Source of the DNA: an uncultured Alphaproteobacteria bacterium
GTDB lineage: Bacteria; Pseudomonadota; Alphaproteobacteria; Puniceispirillales; UBA1172
Reading direction: 5' to 3'
Assembly: GCA_958431225.1 (NCBI GenBank)
Contig: OY288107.1
Span: 1,019,501-1,083,500, forward strand
Length of the DNA stretch: 64,000 bases
A program made the translations under genes and the position numbers. How positions within the stretch are numbered: position 1 is the stretch's first letter; every line of letters begins with the position of its first letter. This document shows positions 8,851 through 17,463 of this stretch, one piece after another. A model generated the notes under the pieces. It saw nothing but the letters and a program-made list of their open reading frames with translations. It did no database searches and was not told the origin of the DNA.

Positions 8851-9983
8851 CCCGCCGCATCATCGCGCACCCCTGGGATGGTGGCGAGGCGTTTTTGCGT
8901 CAAAACGCCGTTTTTTCGTACGGTGTCATAGATATAAATGTTTTGGATGATGTTGTTGGTCTTGGGGTCAATGCGTAGGGGACCGCGTGGGCCGGTATAG
9001 CGGATTTTGGGTAGGTTTTGCGCCAACGCCGCACGGCTGTTGCCGCCAGCATCCACCGCCGCCATGAGGCTCAGTGCCGCATCATAGCCTTGCACCGCAT
9101 ATTCCGAAGGGATTGTGCCGTATTTTTTCCGATAGGCATCAACAAAGATTTTGTTTTCGGGCGTGTCTAGGGTGGGCAGATAATGGAGTGCTGCAATGAC
9201 GCCAATAGCGGCGTCGCCTTGGGCTTCTACATAAAGGGGCGATGTCAAAAAGCCCGAACCATAAAGCGGCGTTTTGATATTGAACGAATGGTATTGTTTG
9301 ACGAAATTGATGGCTTCACTGCCGGCGTAAAAGACGAAAATGGCATCGGCGCCGGCGGCTTGGGCTTTGGTGAGATAGGCGCTGAAATCTTTGGTTTGAC
9401 CGAAGGGGGTGAATTCTGAACCGATGATTGTGCCGCCGCCATCGGTGAAGGCTTTACCAAAGGATTCGATCATCTGATGCCCGGCGGCGTAATCGGCGGC
9501 GAGGGTATAGGCGGTCTTAACGCCTTGTTCTGCCAGCCATGTGCCTATGGGGCGATTGATCTGTCCGTTGGAAAACGACACGCGCATAATATAGGGCGAA
9601 CAATCCCGCCCGGTGGCGTGATTATTGCCGGCATTGGCGACAATAAGCGGGGTCTCAGCGCCATGGATAAAATCGCGGAGCGCCCCCAATACGCCTGATG
9701 AGACGACGCCGACTATGACATCCACCTCATCCTGATAGACCAATTTGCGCGCTTTCGCCAAACCGATGGCGGGTTTGATTTCGGTATCTTCGGTGATGAG
9801 CGTAAATTCATCGCTGCGCCCGGCTTCATCAAGGGCGAGCAGAAAGCCCTCAGAAATCGCCGTGCCGAGCGCCGCCAAAACCCCCGTATTCGGTAATAGT
9901 AAGCCGACTTTAGTATCAGCGCGCACAACCCCGCCGTTCAAAAGCGTCAATACCACCAATAACCCTGCAAAAAATCGTTTCAT
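8838..9983 (-). CDS. livK: ABC transporter substrate-binding protein, LivK type
   Basis: 381 residues beginning with a clear signal peptide (MKRFFAGLLVVLTLLNGGVVRA, cleavage after ADT-region). The mature part has the periplasmic-binding fold of the Leu/Ile/Val family, for instance VGLLLPNTGVLAALG at the N-terminus and the AVQGYDAALSLMAAVDAGG segment near the C-terminus. The start at 9983 has TAGGGA upstream; the open frame extends to 10079 but adds an unlikely basic leader before the signal peptide. It is the first gene of the liv-type operon. The ligand is unknown; urea, amides, nucleobases and amino acids are all handled by relatives. Confidence 0.9.
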   Translation of the reverse strand: MKRFFAGLLVVLTLLNGGVVRADTKVGLLLPNTGVLAALGTAISEGFLLALDEAGRSDEFTLITEDTEIKPAIGLAKARKLVYQDEVDVIVGVVSSGVLGALRDFIHGAETPLIVANAGNNHATGRDCSPYIMRVSFSNGQINRPIGTWLAEQGVKTAYTLAADYAAGHQMIESFGKAFTDGGGTIIGSEFTPFGQTKDFSAYLTKAQAAGADAIFVFYAGSEAINFVKQYHSFNIKTPLYGSGFLTSPLYVEAQGDAAIGVIAALHYLPTLDTPENKIFVDAYRKKYGTIPSEYAVQGYDAALSLMAAVDAGGNSRAALAQNLPKIRYTGPRGPLRIDPKTNNIIQNIYIYDTVRKNGVLTQKRLATIPGVRDDAAGCKM

Positions 9984-10150
9984 AATATCCCTACCCATCA
10001 TTGTTTCGTGAAAGCCTGTCATTGATAAGCAGAAAAATCTTTTGACGCAAGGGGCAAAAAGTCGCAATCTTGCACGCATTGATTCGCTATAGCATTACTG
10101 CTAGATTATTGCAGGGCTAGATACGGATTCACAGCTACGGGAGTGGGGGA

Positions 10151-11248
10151 ATGGCACCAATACGTTATCATAGCGATCAATTTCCACCGCAACAGCATGA
10201 TTATGCAAAGCTAGTCAGCTATATTTCTGACGCACAGCAGGCACTTGGGCGCTATGATGGCATGCTGAATGCGATTCCCAATCGTGATATTCTCATCGCA
10301 CCGATGATGAATAAAGAGGCGGAAAGTTCCTCACGCATAGAGGGGACGCAAGCAACATTGCGCCAAGTGATGGAATACGAAGCAGGCATCGATGCCGCCG
10401 CAAAAATTGACGATATCCAAGAGATCATAAATTATAGGATGGCACTCCAAGGTGCGATTAAACAATTAGCAGAACTGCCATTATCCCAAAGGCTGATAAA
10501 AAATACCCATAAGATTTTGTTGGATGGCGTGCGGGGGCAAAAATCCAATCCCGGCGCATTTAGAGCCAATCAAAATTGGATTGGTCCGCCCGGATGCGAT
10601 GAAGAAAATGCGCTGTTTGTTCCCTGTTCGGCGGAGGACGTGCCAGAACGGATCAGTATTTGGGAAAAATATATGCACAGCAAGCAAGCCGATGAACTCA
10701 TCCAATTGGCAGTTGTTCACGCGGAATTTGAAGCCATACATCCTTTTCTTGATGGTAATGGGCGCATTGGGCGTTTGATTGTGCCTTTGTTTTTATTCGC
10801 AAAAGACCATATTCAATCGCCGTCATTTTATATCAGTGAAGAATTGGAAAAAAATAGGGAGGGGTATTATTTGGCTTTGCGCGCGGTGTCTGAGCATGGG
10901 CATTGGGATGAATGGTGCATATTTTTCTTAAAAACCATAGCGAATCAGGCAAATCGTAATTTTGATAAAGCAAAATCTATCTTATCTTTGTATAATGAAT
11001 GTAAATTTAAAATTACCGAAATGACAAATTCGGTTCATGCGATTACATCCCTTGATTATATTTTTACCATGCCTGTATTCAGTTCTACGCAGTTTTGTGC
11101 TAATGTAAGCGCGCATATTGGTCGTCAGGGGGCGATGAAAATTTTACATGCATGGCGCGATGAGAATTTTGTGGAAACGCTTCGTGGCGGAAGCGGTCGT
11201 CGCCCAGAACTTTTTGTGTTTCGTCCGCTTTTGGAAATTGTCGGATAG
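10151..11248 (+). CDS. Fic-family protein with N-terminal inhibitory helix (class II)
   Basis: 365 residues. The Fic core motif HPFLDGNGRIGRL is intact at about residues 197-209, including the catalytic His and the phosphate-binding Asn and Arg. The autoinhibitory (S/T)xxxE(G/N) motif is present near residues 60-65 as SSRIEG, which defines a class II Fic protein; the protein also has an N-terminal Fic_N-like region and a C-terminal winged-helix-like tail. Such enzymes usually transfer AMP from ATP to a target protein. It stands alone between divergent operons, is A+T-richer than its neighbours, and looks like an accessory gene. Confidence 0.9.
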   Translation: MAPIRYHSDQFPPQQHDYAKLVSYISDAQQALGRYDGMLNAIPNRDILIAPMMNKEAESSSRIEGTQATLRQVMEYEAGIDAAAKIDDIQEIINYRMALQGAIKQLAELPLSQRLIKNTHKILLDGVRGQKSNPGAFRANQNWIGPPGCDEENALFVPCSAEDVPERISIWEKYMHSKQADELIQLAVVHAEFEAIHPFLDGNGRIGRLIVPLFLFAKDHIQSPSFYISEELEKNREGYYLALRAVSEHGHWDEWCIFFLKTIANQANRNFDKAKSILSLYNECKFKITEMTNSVHAITSLDYIFTMPVFSSTQFCANVSAHIGRQGAMKILHAWRDENFVETLRGGSGRRPELFVFRPLLEIVG

Positions 11249-11387
11249 GGTAATAAAATGTTTTATTGTGTGATAAATTTGTAATTTTATTGCTGAAAAC
11301 GGCTGTTTTTGCCGATGCAAGTATGCACAAAATCCGTAGTGGTTAATTTAGTATATGAAAAAGATGGATTAAATATAGGGGTAAAAA

Positions 11388-12305
11388 GTGGCGCAATCTA
11401 TGGAAGTTAAAGCGGACGTTAAGGCGGAGGTCAGGCCGGAAGTCAAAGCCTTTTTTGATGCGGATTCGCATACGGTTAGTTATGTGGTGGCGGATGTTGG
11501 GGCGGGGGTGGCGGCGGTGATTGATAGTGTTTTGGATTTTGATTATGCTAGTGGCACGATTGGTTACGCCCACGCCGATGCTATGATTGATTATATTAAA
11601 GCGCGCGATTTGGCGGTGGAGTGGTTGATTGAAACGCATGTGCATGCGGACCATCTTTCTGCCGCGCCCTATATTCAAGAGGTGCTTGGGGGGAAAATTG
11701 GTATTTCTGCGCGCATTATTGAAATTCAAGATATTTTTGGCAAAGTGTTTAATGCTGGCACGCGGTTTGCGCGTGATGGGAGCCAATTTGATTGTCTGTT
11801 TCGTGATGGCGATGAATATCATATCGGGGCGATTCCCTGTCGGGTGATGGCGACGCCCGGGCATACGCCGGCCTGTATGGCGCATATTATTGGTGATGCG
11901 GTGTTTGTGGGGGATACTTTATTTATGCCTGATGGCGGCACGGCGCGGGCGGATTTTCCCGGGGGGTGTGCGCGGGAATTATATCGGTCGATTCAACGTA
12001 TTTTGGCCCTGCCCCCGGAGATGCGGATGTTTATTTGTCATGATTATGCCCCTGATGGACGTGCGGTGGCTTGGGAGACGAGTGTGGGGGAACAGCGCGC
12101 TGACAATATCCATGTGCGCGCGGGTGTTAGTGCCGATGAGTATGTGGCTATGCGTGAGGCGCGCGATGCGACGCTGGCGATGCCGCGTTTGTTATTGCCT
12201 TCAATCCAAGTCAATATGCGTGCCGGGCATTTTCCTGAAGCCGAAAATAATGACCAGATTTATTTGAAAGTGCCGGTGAAGGGGGTGCGTGCTAAAAGCA
12301 AATAA
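11388..12305 (+). CDS. MBL-fold hydrolase, persulfide dioxygenase (ETHE1/Blh)-like
   Basis: 305 residues from a GTG start preceded by AGGGG; an internal ATG at 11400 is possible. The metal-binding motif ETHVHADHLSAAPY, then TPGHTPACMAHIIGD and GDTLFMPDGGTARADFPGG match the ETHE1/Blh group, non-haem iron enzymes that oxidise glutathione persulfide to sulfite. This fits the sulfite-reducing block at the right end of the window. The first 20 residues are a Lys/Val/Glu-rich repeat (VKADVKAEVRPEVKA) not part of the fold. It converges with cbtA. Confidence 0.82.
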   Translation: MAQSMEVKADVKAEVRPEVKAFFDADSHTVSYVVADVGAGVAAVIDSVLDFDYASGTIGYAHADAMIDYIKARDLAVEWLIETHVHADHLSAAPYIQEVLGGKIGISARIIEIQDIFGKVFNAGTRFARDGSQFDCLFRDGDEYHIGAIPCRVMATPGHTPACMAHIIGDAVFVGDTLFMPDGGTARADFPGGCARELYRSIQRILALPPEMRMFICHDYAPDGRAVAWETSVGEQRADNIHVRAGVSADEYVAMREARDATLAMPRLLLPSIQVNMRAGHFPEAENNDQIYLKVPVKGVRAKSK

Positions 12306-12308
12306 CTT

Positions 12309-13001
12309 TTAGGCGAGGCGATGATAAAAATAGTGGCTGGTGGTGCCGAGGATTAGCCATGCTATGCAGCCGACCCCGAGGCTTCGTGTCGCAAAGAGGG
12401 CGGCTAGTTCCGGGGGGGCGGTGCCGTGGAAGTTGTGGCTATGGGGGGCGCCGATGATGTGGGAGGCTAGGATGAGGGCTATGCCTAGGGCGCTGTGCCA
12501 TGACCTGCCGCCGAAAGCGCAGAGCCATAAGGCTAGGGCGGTGGCTAGGGCGGTTGCGAACCACCAGATTTGGCGGGTTTCTAGGGCGGCGCTGGCATTG
12601 CCCGGTAGTTCCGGGGCTAGCCCGATGCTGGGGGCGAAGTGGAATGCAAAAAAACCTGCCAAGCCCCATATTGCGCCTCGGCGTATGGTGGCTGAGGTAG
12701 TAGTTGGTGCTATTCCTTGTGCTAGACCTTGTGCGGCTACTAGTAATAATCCGTAGCCGCAATAGATGGCGATTGAAAACAATATGCTGAGCGTGTCGCG
12801 GGTGGTGTTGAAACCGCCCCAAACAATGCCCGGGGCAATGTTGGCGGTGCTGCCGCTTTTGCCGAAATGCACGATTTGTCCGCTTTCGTAAAGTTCTGCT
12901 GATAGCAGTAGCGGTTGCACGAAATATAGTTGCAATATACCGCCCACGCATCCCGCTAGCGCGCCAGCGAAGATGCCGCTCATGACTAATCTTGCCAACA
13001 T
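12309..13001 (-). CDS. cbtA: CbtA-family cobalt transporter subunit
   Basis: 230 residues with about five membrane helices, opening with RLVMSGIFAGALAGCVGGILQLYFVQPLLL, the recognised N-terminus of CbtA. The next gene upstream encodes the small partner CbtB and a cobalamin riboswitch precedes both, the standard arrangement for predicted cobalt uptake in alphaproteobacteria. Likely role: inner-membrane cobalt import for B12 synthesis. The gap to cbtB is 19 bases, consistent with one transcript. Confidence 0.9.
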   Translation of the reverse strand: MLARLVMSGIFAGALAGCVGGILQLYFVQPLLLSAELYESGQIVHFGKSGSTANIAPGIVWGGFNTTRDTLSILFSIAIYCGYGLLLVAAQGLAQGIAPTTTSATIRRGAIWGLAGFFAFHFAPSIGLAPELPGNASAALETRQIWWFATALATALALWLCAFGGRSWHSALGIALILASHIIGAPHSHNFHGTAPPELAALFATRSLGVGCIAWLILGTTSHYFYHRLA

Positions 13002-13020
13002 GATTTTTGCCTTTATTTTG

Positions 13021-13221
13021 TTAATGGCAGGGGAAGCCGGTGGCGTGGCGGGTATCGTGTGCCGCCCCGTGTAGGCTTGGGGATTGCGCGTGCCCGGCTA
13101 CCGCTAGGATGCTGAATCCTAGAAATATGACCGCTATGTAAGCCAATAATTGGCTTGGTGTCCGGGCGGGTGCGCGGGCGTGGGCGCGAGTTTGGCTTTG
13201 GGTAAGTGATTTTGCCGACAT
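13021..13221 (-). CDS. cbtB: CbtB-family cobalt transporter subunit
   Basis: A 66-residue protein with a single membrane helix (about residues 25-45) and the His-rich CbtB tail HGAAHDTRHATGFPCH, whose histidines and terminal Cys-His are thought to bind cobalt. The ATG at 13221 has TTAGGAG ideally spaced upstream. It is the first gene behind the cobalamin riboswitch and is co-directional with cbtA. Confidence 0.93.
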   Translation of the reverse strand: MSAKSLTQSQTRAHARAPARTPSQLLAYIAVIFLGFSILAVAGHAQSPSLHGAAHDTRHATGFPCH

Positions 13222-13274
13222 TTTTGACTCCTAATTCTGTCACACCCGACAGAAGTGAAAGGTTGCGTTTTTGT

Positions 13275-13433
13275 GTTCGGCAGGTCTCCTGACTTTGCGT
13301 TTTGCGTTTTTGATTCCGCCTTCCCAGATTGCGATTCAAACATCCAGTGGCATTTTGAACCACGCTAACGCGCACAGTTGCGGGGGCAGTCACGGCTGAG
13401 ATTTTACCCTCTCCCGTATTCCCTAAACCGAAC
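13275..13433 (-). promoter_or_regulatory. Cobalamin riboswitch controlling cbtBA
   Basis: Read on the minus strand, the segment has all the cobalamin-aptamer landmarks in order: a P1 strand GTTCGG, the GGGAAT...GGG region, GACTGCCCCCGCAACTGTG, the GCCACTGG box followed by GGGAAGGCGG, the B12 box AGTCAGGAGACCTGCC, and the closing P1 strand CCGAAC at 13275-13280. Downstream at 13235-13254 is a 7-bp hairpin (TTCTGTC/GACAGAA) immediately before the cbtB ribosome-binding site, which suggests regulation of translation initiation rather than termination. Expected effect: adenosylcobalamin shuts off cobalt uptake. Confidence 0.95.
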
Positions 13434-13491
13434 GTTTTGACATTCGGCTGGATTGGTGGTTAAGTCAAGTGTTATTTTGGAGGAGGAAATC

Positions 13492-14289
13492 ATGGACGAT
13501 ATAAAACAACCCGAGGCTCCTTTGGTTTTGGCAACGCGTGCTGGGGCGGTGGTGCGTTTGACGCTCAATCGTCCCGAAAAGCGCAATAGCCTATCACGGG
13601 CGATGATGGCGGCACTTAGCGCCGAATTGGCGGCGTTGCAGGAGGATGATGCTTGCCGCGTGATTTTGCTCAAAGGCGCGGGTTCGGTGTTTTCGGCGGG
13701 GCATGATTTGAAAGAAATTGCCGCGGCGCGTAGCGATGCCGATGGCGGGCGGGGGTTTTTCTCGGCGACTATGGCGGATTGCGTGGCGTTGATGCTGGCA
13801 CTGGTGCGTTCGGCGAAACCGGTGATTGCCGTGGTGGAAGGGATGGCGACGGCGGCGGGGTGTCAGCTGGTCGCTAGTTGTGATTTGGCGGTGGCTAGTG
13901 CCGGGGCGCGCTTTGCCACCCCCGGGGTGCATATTGGGCTGTTTTGTTCCACGCCGATGGTGGCGTTGAGCCGTAATGTGCCGCGTAAAATAGCGATGCA
14001 GATGCTTTTGACCGGGGTGCCGATTGATGCGGGGCAAGCCGCGCGGTGGGGGTTAATCAATGCGGTGGCGGCTGATGCTGATGCTAAAGCGATGGAATTT
14101 GCCGAGGCGATTATGGCTAAACCGCCGGCGACTTTGCGCATGGGCAAGGCGGCGTTTTATGACCAGCTGGATATGACTTTGGCGGAGGCGTATAGCCATA
14201 CGGCGGCGGTGATGGTTGAAAATATGCTCCATGATGAAGCGGTGGAGGGGATTGCGGCATTTATAGAAAAACGTCCGGCTAAGTGGTAG
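13492..14289 (+). CDS. Enoyl-CoA hydratase/isomerase family protein
   Basis: 265 residues from the ATG at 13492, which follows a very strong GGAGGAGG. Crotonase-fold motifs are clear: LTLNRPEKRNSLS, FSAGHDLKEI (oxyanion hole) and the second oxyanion segment VEGMATAAGCQLVASCDLAVAS. The Glu-rich acid/base position that defines classical hydratases is not obvious, and the pattern FSAGHDLKE resembles ECHDC3-type members, so the exact reaction is open. An in-frame GTG-type extension to 13453 would run into the upstream region and is less likely. Confidence 0.85.
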   Translation: MDDIKQPEAPLVLATRAGAVVRLTLNRPEKRNSLSRAMMAALSAELAALQEDDACRVILLKGAGSVFSAGHDLKEIAAARSDADGGRGFFSATMADCVALMLALVRSAKPVIAVVEGMATAAGCQLVASCDLAVASAGARFATPGVHIGLFCSTPMVALSRNVPRKIAMQMLLTGVPIDAGQAARWGLINAVAADADAKAMEFAEAIMAKPPATLRMGKAAFYDQLDMTLAEAYSHTAAVMVENMLHDEAVEGIAAFIEKRPAKW

Positions 14290-14312
14290 GCGTTGGCGTT
14301 GGCGCGGGCGTC

Positions 14313-14957
14313 TCATAATTTGCTCAATAAAATCGCTATGCCGACGCCGATTAATAAAATGCCCGATGTGATGTTTAGGCGTTTTAGGTTTTTTGGTGTG
14401 TCTAGGATGCTACGGCTGGTGCCGACCATTAGCCCCAACATGATATTGCCGCAGAAAGGTATGCCCATGGAGACGAAACTTACCGCTAGCGCATCGGCTA
14501 GGGTGATGGCGCGCAGGTCAAAAAATCCCGGTAGCACCCCCATATAAAACAGAATGGCTTTGGGGTTGCTGATGATGATTAAGGCACCGGCGCTAAAACC
14601 TGCCAAAAAACCTTGGCGTGAGGGGCGGGTTAGGCGGGTTAGGCGCGCGGGTTGTGAATCGGCGTGGCGGATGAGCATAAATCCCATAACAAAAAAAATG
14701 ATTGCCGCGATGAAGGCTAGATAATTGAGAAAATGCGCGTTGAGGCTCACCAACACCCCTACGCCTGCCATCGCCGCCAAGGGCCAGATGAAATCGCCTA
14801 GTGCTACCCCTAGTGCTAGGGGCCAGATGCCGTGAAAACCGCTAGCGAGGGTGCGGGCGATGATGGCTACCCATACGGGGCCCGGGGTGAGGAACAGAAT
14901 CAAAATCGCCACGCCATATAGCCATAATTCGTAAAAAGACAGACTCATAAAACGCAT
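14313..14957 (-). CDS. LysE/RhtB-family amino acid exporter
   Basis: 214 residues with six predicted membrane helices. The N-terminal LFLTPGPVWVAIIARTLASG contains the TPGP motif typical of the LysE/RhtB family, and the hydrophobic halves are linked by a short basic segment (RLTRLTRPSRQGFLAGFSAG) as usual. Members export amino acids or related compounds across the inner membrane. It is transcribed away from the DMGDH-like operon that starts at 15022. Confidence 0.87.
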   Translation of the reverse strand: MRFMSLSFYELWLYGVAILILFLTPGPVWVAIIARTLASGFHGIWPLALGVALGDFIWPLAAMAGVGVLVSLNAHFLNYLAFIAAIIFFVMGFMLIRHADSQPARLTRLTRPSRQGFLAGFSAGALIIISNPKAILFYMGVLPGFFDLRAITLADALAVSFVSMGIPFCGNIMLGLMVGTSRSILDTPKNLKRLNITSGILLIGVGIAILLSKL

Positions 14958-15021
14958 AAAGCATCATCTAGCATTCGCCGTCAATCTTTGTTATGGGTGG
15001 TGATAAGGAAAGGGGCTATCT

Positions 15022-17463
15022 ATGGCAGAGGCAATGAGAAATCAGGCGCGGGTGGTGGTTATTGGCGGCGGGGTTGTTGGGGCATCGGTGCTTTATCATC
15101 TGACCAAACGTGGCTGGAATGATGTGATGCTTTTGGAACGGGCGGAACTGACTTCTGGGTCAACTTGGCACGCCGCCGGGGGGATGCATACCATCAATGG
15201 CGACCCTAATGTCGCTAAATTGCAACAATATACCATCAAACTTTACCGCGAGATTGAAGCGGAATCGGGGCAGGATATTTCTATGCATATCACCGGCGGT
15301 ATTATGCTGGCGGCGACGGAGGCGCGTTTTGATTGGCTCAAAGGCGTTTATGCCAAGGGGAAATATCTTGATATGGAAGGGTTGGAATTGCTGTCGGCGG
15401 CGGAGGCGGCGGCGCGGATGCCTTTGATTGACCCGCGCCATTTTGTTGGCGGCATGTATGACCCGATTGAGGGGCATCTTGACCCTTATGGGGTGACCCA
15501 CGCCTATGCCAAAGCCGCGCGTAAAAATGGCGCGGATTATTACACGCATACGAAGGTGGAAGGGTTGCGGCAAAAGCCTGATGGCACTTGGGTGGTGGAG
15601 ACCGATAAGGGCGAGGTCTATGCCGAACATGTGGTGAATTGTGCCGGGCTGTGGGCGCGTGAGGTGGGGCGCATGGTCGGGCTGGAATTGCCGATTTTGG
15701 CGATGGAACACATGTATCTTTTGACCGAGGATATGCCCGAAGTCGCCGCGATTAACCAAAGCACCGGCAAGGAAGTGCTGCATGTGGTGGATTTTGATGG
15801 CGAGCTATATCTGCGCCAAGAACGTGGGGGCATGTTGATGGGGACGTATGAAAAAGCGTGTGTGCCGTGGGCGGAAAAAAACACGCCTTGGGATTTTGGG
15901 CATGAATTGCTGGCACCGGATTTGGACCGTATCGCGCCGTCGCTTGAAGTAGGGTTTCAGCATTTTCCCGCCTTTCAAAATGCTGGGATTCGGCAAATTA
16001 TCAATGGGCCTTTTGTCTTTGCCCCCGATGGCAATCCGCTGATTGGGGCGGTGCGGGGGCTGACGAATTTTTGGTGCGCCTGTGGGGTCATGGCCGGGTT
16101 TAGCCAAGGCGGCGGTGTCGGGCTGGCTTTGGCGAATTGGCTGGTGGATGGCGATGCCGGGTTTGATGTGTGGGCGATGGATGTCAGCCGTTTTGGTGAT
16201 TATGCGGATATGGCTTTCACCAATGCACGGGTGCGTGAGAATTACGCGCGGCGGTTTTCGATTCGTTATCCCAATGAGGAACTCACCGCCGCACGTCCGC
16301 ACCTGACCACGCCAATCTATCAGCGTCTTAAGGATGCCGGGGCGCAGTTTGGGGCTAGTTATGGGCTGGAACAAGCCTTGTGGTTTGCCCCCGAAGGTGT
16401 CGGTGATGTGTTTAGCTGGCGGCGGAGTACCGATTTTGATTATGTCGGGGCGGAAGCGCAAGCCGTGCGTGAAGGCGTGGGGCTTTTGGAAATTTCGGGT
16501 TTTGCCAAATACCGCATTGATGGGGCGGGGGCGGCGGCGTGGCTGGATAGGATGCTGGCGTGTCGGGTGCCTGATGTCGGGGCGATGGTGCTGGCACCGA
16601 TGCTCAAAGAGGATGGTAAGGTAATCGGCGATTTCACGCTGGCACGGCTAGGGGCGGAAGCGTTTTTACTGGTGGGTTCGGGGGTGGCGGAGCATTATCA
16701 TATGCGCTGGTTTTTGGCGCATCTGCCGTCTGATGATTCGGTGCAGATTACGCCACTTGGTTTGGGGCTGGTGGGGTTATCTTTGGCGGGGGTTCGGGCG
16801 CGTGAAGTGTTGGCGAAATTGACCGATACGGATGTGTCCAATGATGGTTTTCCCTTTATGGCGGTGCGCGAGCTGGTGCTCGGGGGGGTTTCGGTGCAGG
16901 TCGGGCGGGTGAGTTATACGGGCGATCTTGGTTATGAGATATGGGTAGCGCCCGAGCATCAATGTGCTTTGTTTGATGCCATCATGACGGCGGGGCAGGA
17001 TGCGGGGATTCGTTTGGTTGGCAGTCGTGCGCTCAATGCGTTGCGTCTTGAGAAGAATTTTGGTTCGTGGGCGCGCGAATATCGTCCGATTTATGGGGCG
17101 GTGGAATGCGGGCTTTCGCGCTTTGTTGCCTATGATAAGGAAGCGGATTTTATCGGCAAAGAGTCGGCACTGGCGGAGAAGAAATCTGGGGGTAAGTGGC
17201 GCTTGCGGGCGTTTGTCGTTGATGCCAAAACTGCCGATGTGATTGGCGATGAGCCGATTGCTTTTAAGGGTGCGGTGGTGGGTTGGGTGACTTCCGGGGG
17301 GTTTGCGCATGCCTCGGGGAAATCGGTGGCGCTGGGTTATGTGCCGGTGGAATATGCCGATGAGGTGGAGGGGTGGAGCGTTGAATTGCTGGGGGAGGAA
17401 TTAGCCGCCACCTTGCAAAGCCGTCCGCTTTTTGACGCTAATGGTAGCCGGATGCGTTCATGA
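15022..17463 (+). CDS. FAD oxidoreductase fused to a GcvT domain (dimethylglycine/sarcosine dehydrogenase-like)
   Basis: 813 residues in the two-part layout of dimethylglycine and sarcosine dehydrogenases: an N-terminal DAO/FAD domain with dinucleotide motif VIGGGVVGASVLYHLTKRG (residues about 12-30) and the flavin-region SGSTWHAAGG, then FAO_M and a folate-binding aminomethyltransferase (GcvT) domain from about residue 430, ending in GcvT_C. Such enzymes oxidatively demethylate N-methyl amines and pass the one-carbon unit to tetrahydrofolate. It starts an operon: the kinase gene overlaps its end by four bases. Confidence 0.9.
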   Translation: MAEAMRNQARVVVIGGGVVGASVLYHLTKRGWNDVMLLERAELTSGSTWHAAGGMHTINGDPNVAKLQQYTIKLYREIEAESGQDISMHITGGIMLAATEARFDWLKGVYAKGKYLDMEGLELLSAAEAAARMPLIDPRHFVGGMYDPIEGHLDPYGVTHAYAKAARKNGADYYTHTKVEGLRQKPDGTWVVETDKGEVYAEHVVNCAGLWAREVGRMVGLELPILAMEHMYLLTEDMPEVAAINQSTGKEVLHVVDFDGELYLRQERGGMLMGTYEKACVPWAEKNTPWDFGHELLAPDLDRIAPSLEVGFQHFPAFQNAGIRQIINGPFVFAPDGNPLIGAVRGLTNFWCACGVMAGFSQGGGVGLALANWLVDGDAGFDVWAMDVSRFGDYADMAFTNARVRENYARRFSIRYPNEELTAARPHLTTPIYQRLKDAGAQFGASYGLEQALWFAPEGVGDVFSWRRSTDFDYVGAEAQAVREGVGLLEISGFAKYRIDGAGAAAWLDRMLACRVPDVGAMVLAPMLKEDGKVIGDFTLARLGAEAFLLVGSGVAEHYHMRWFLAHLPSDDSVQITPLGLGLVGLSLAGVRAREVLAKLTDTDVSNDGFPFMAVRELVLGGVSVQVGRVSYTGDLGYEIWVAPEHQCALFDAIMTAGQDAGIRLVGSRALNALRLEKNFGSWAREYRPIYGAVECGLSRFVAYDKEADFIGKESALAEKKSGGKWRLRAFVVDAKTADVIGDEPIAFKGAVVGWVTSGGFAHASGKSVALGYVPVEYADEVEGWSVELLGEELAATLQSRPLFDANGSRMRS

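Noticed and set aside
11343..11885. Minus-strand frame of 180 residues opposite the ETHE1-like gene
   Set aside because: It is rich in Arg, Asn, His and Thr without any fold, and the plus frame has complete MBL motifs.
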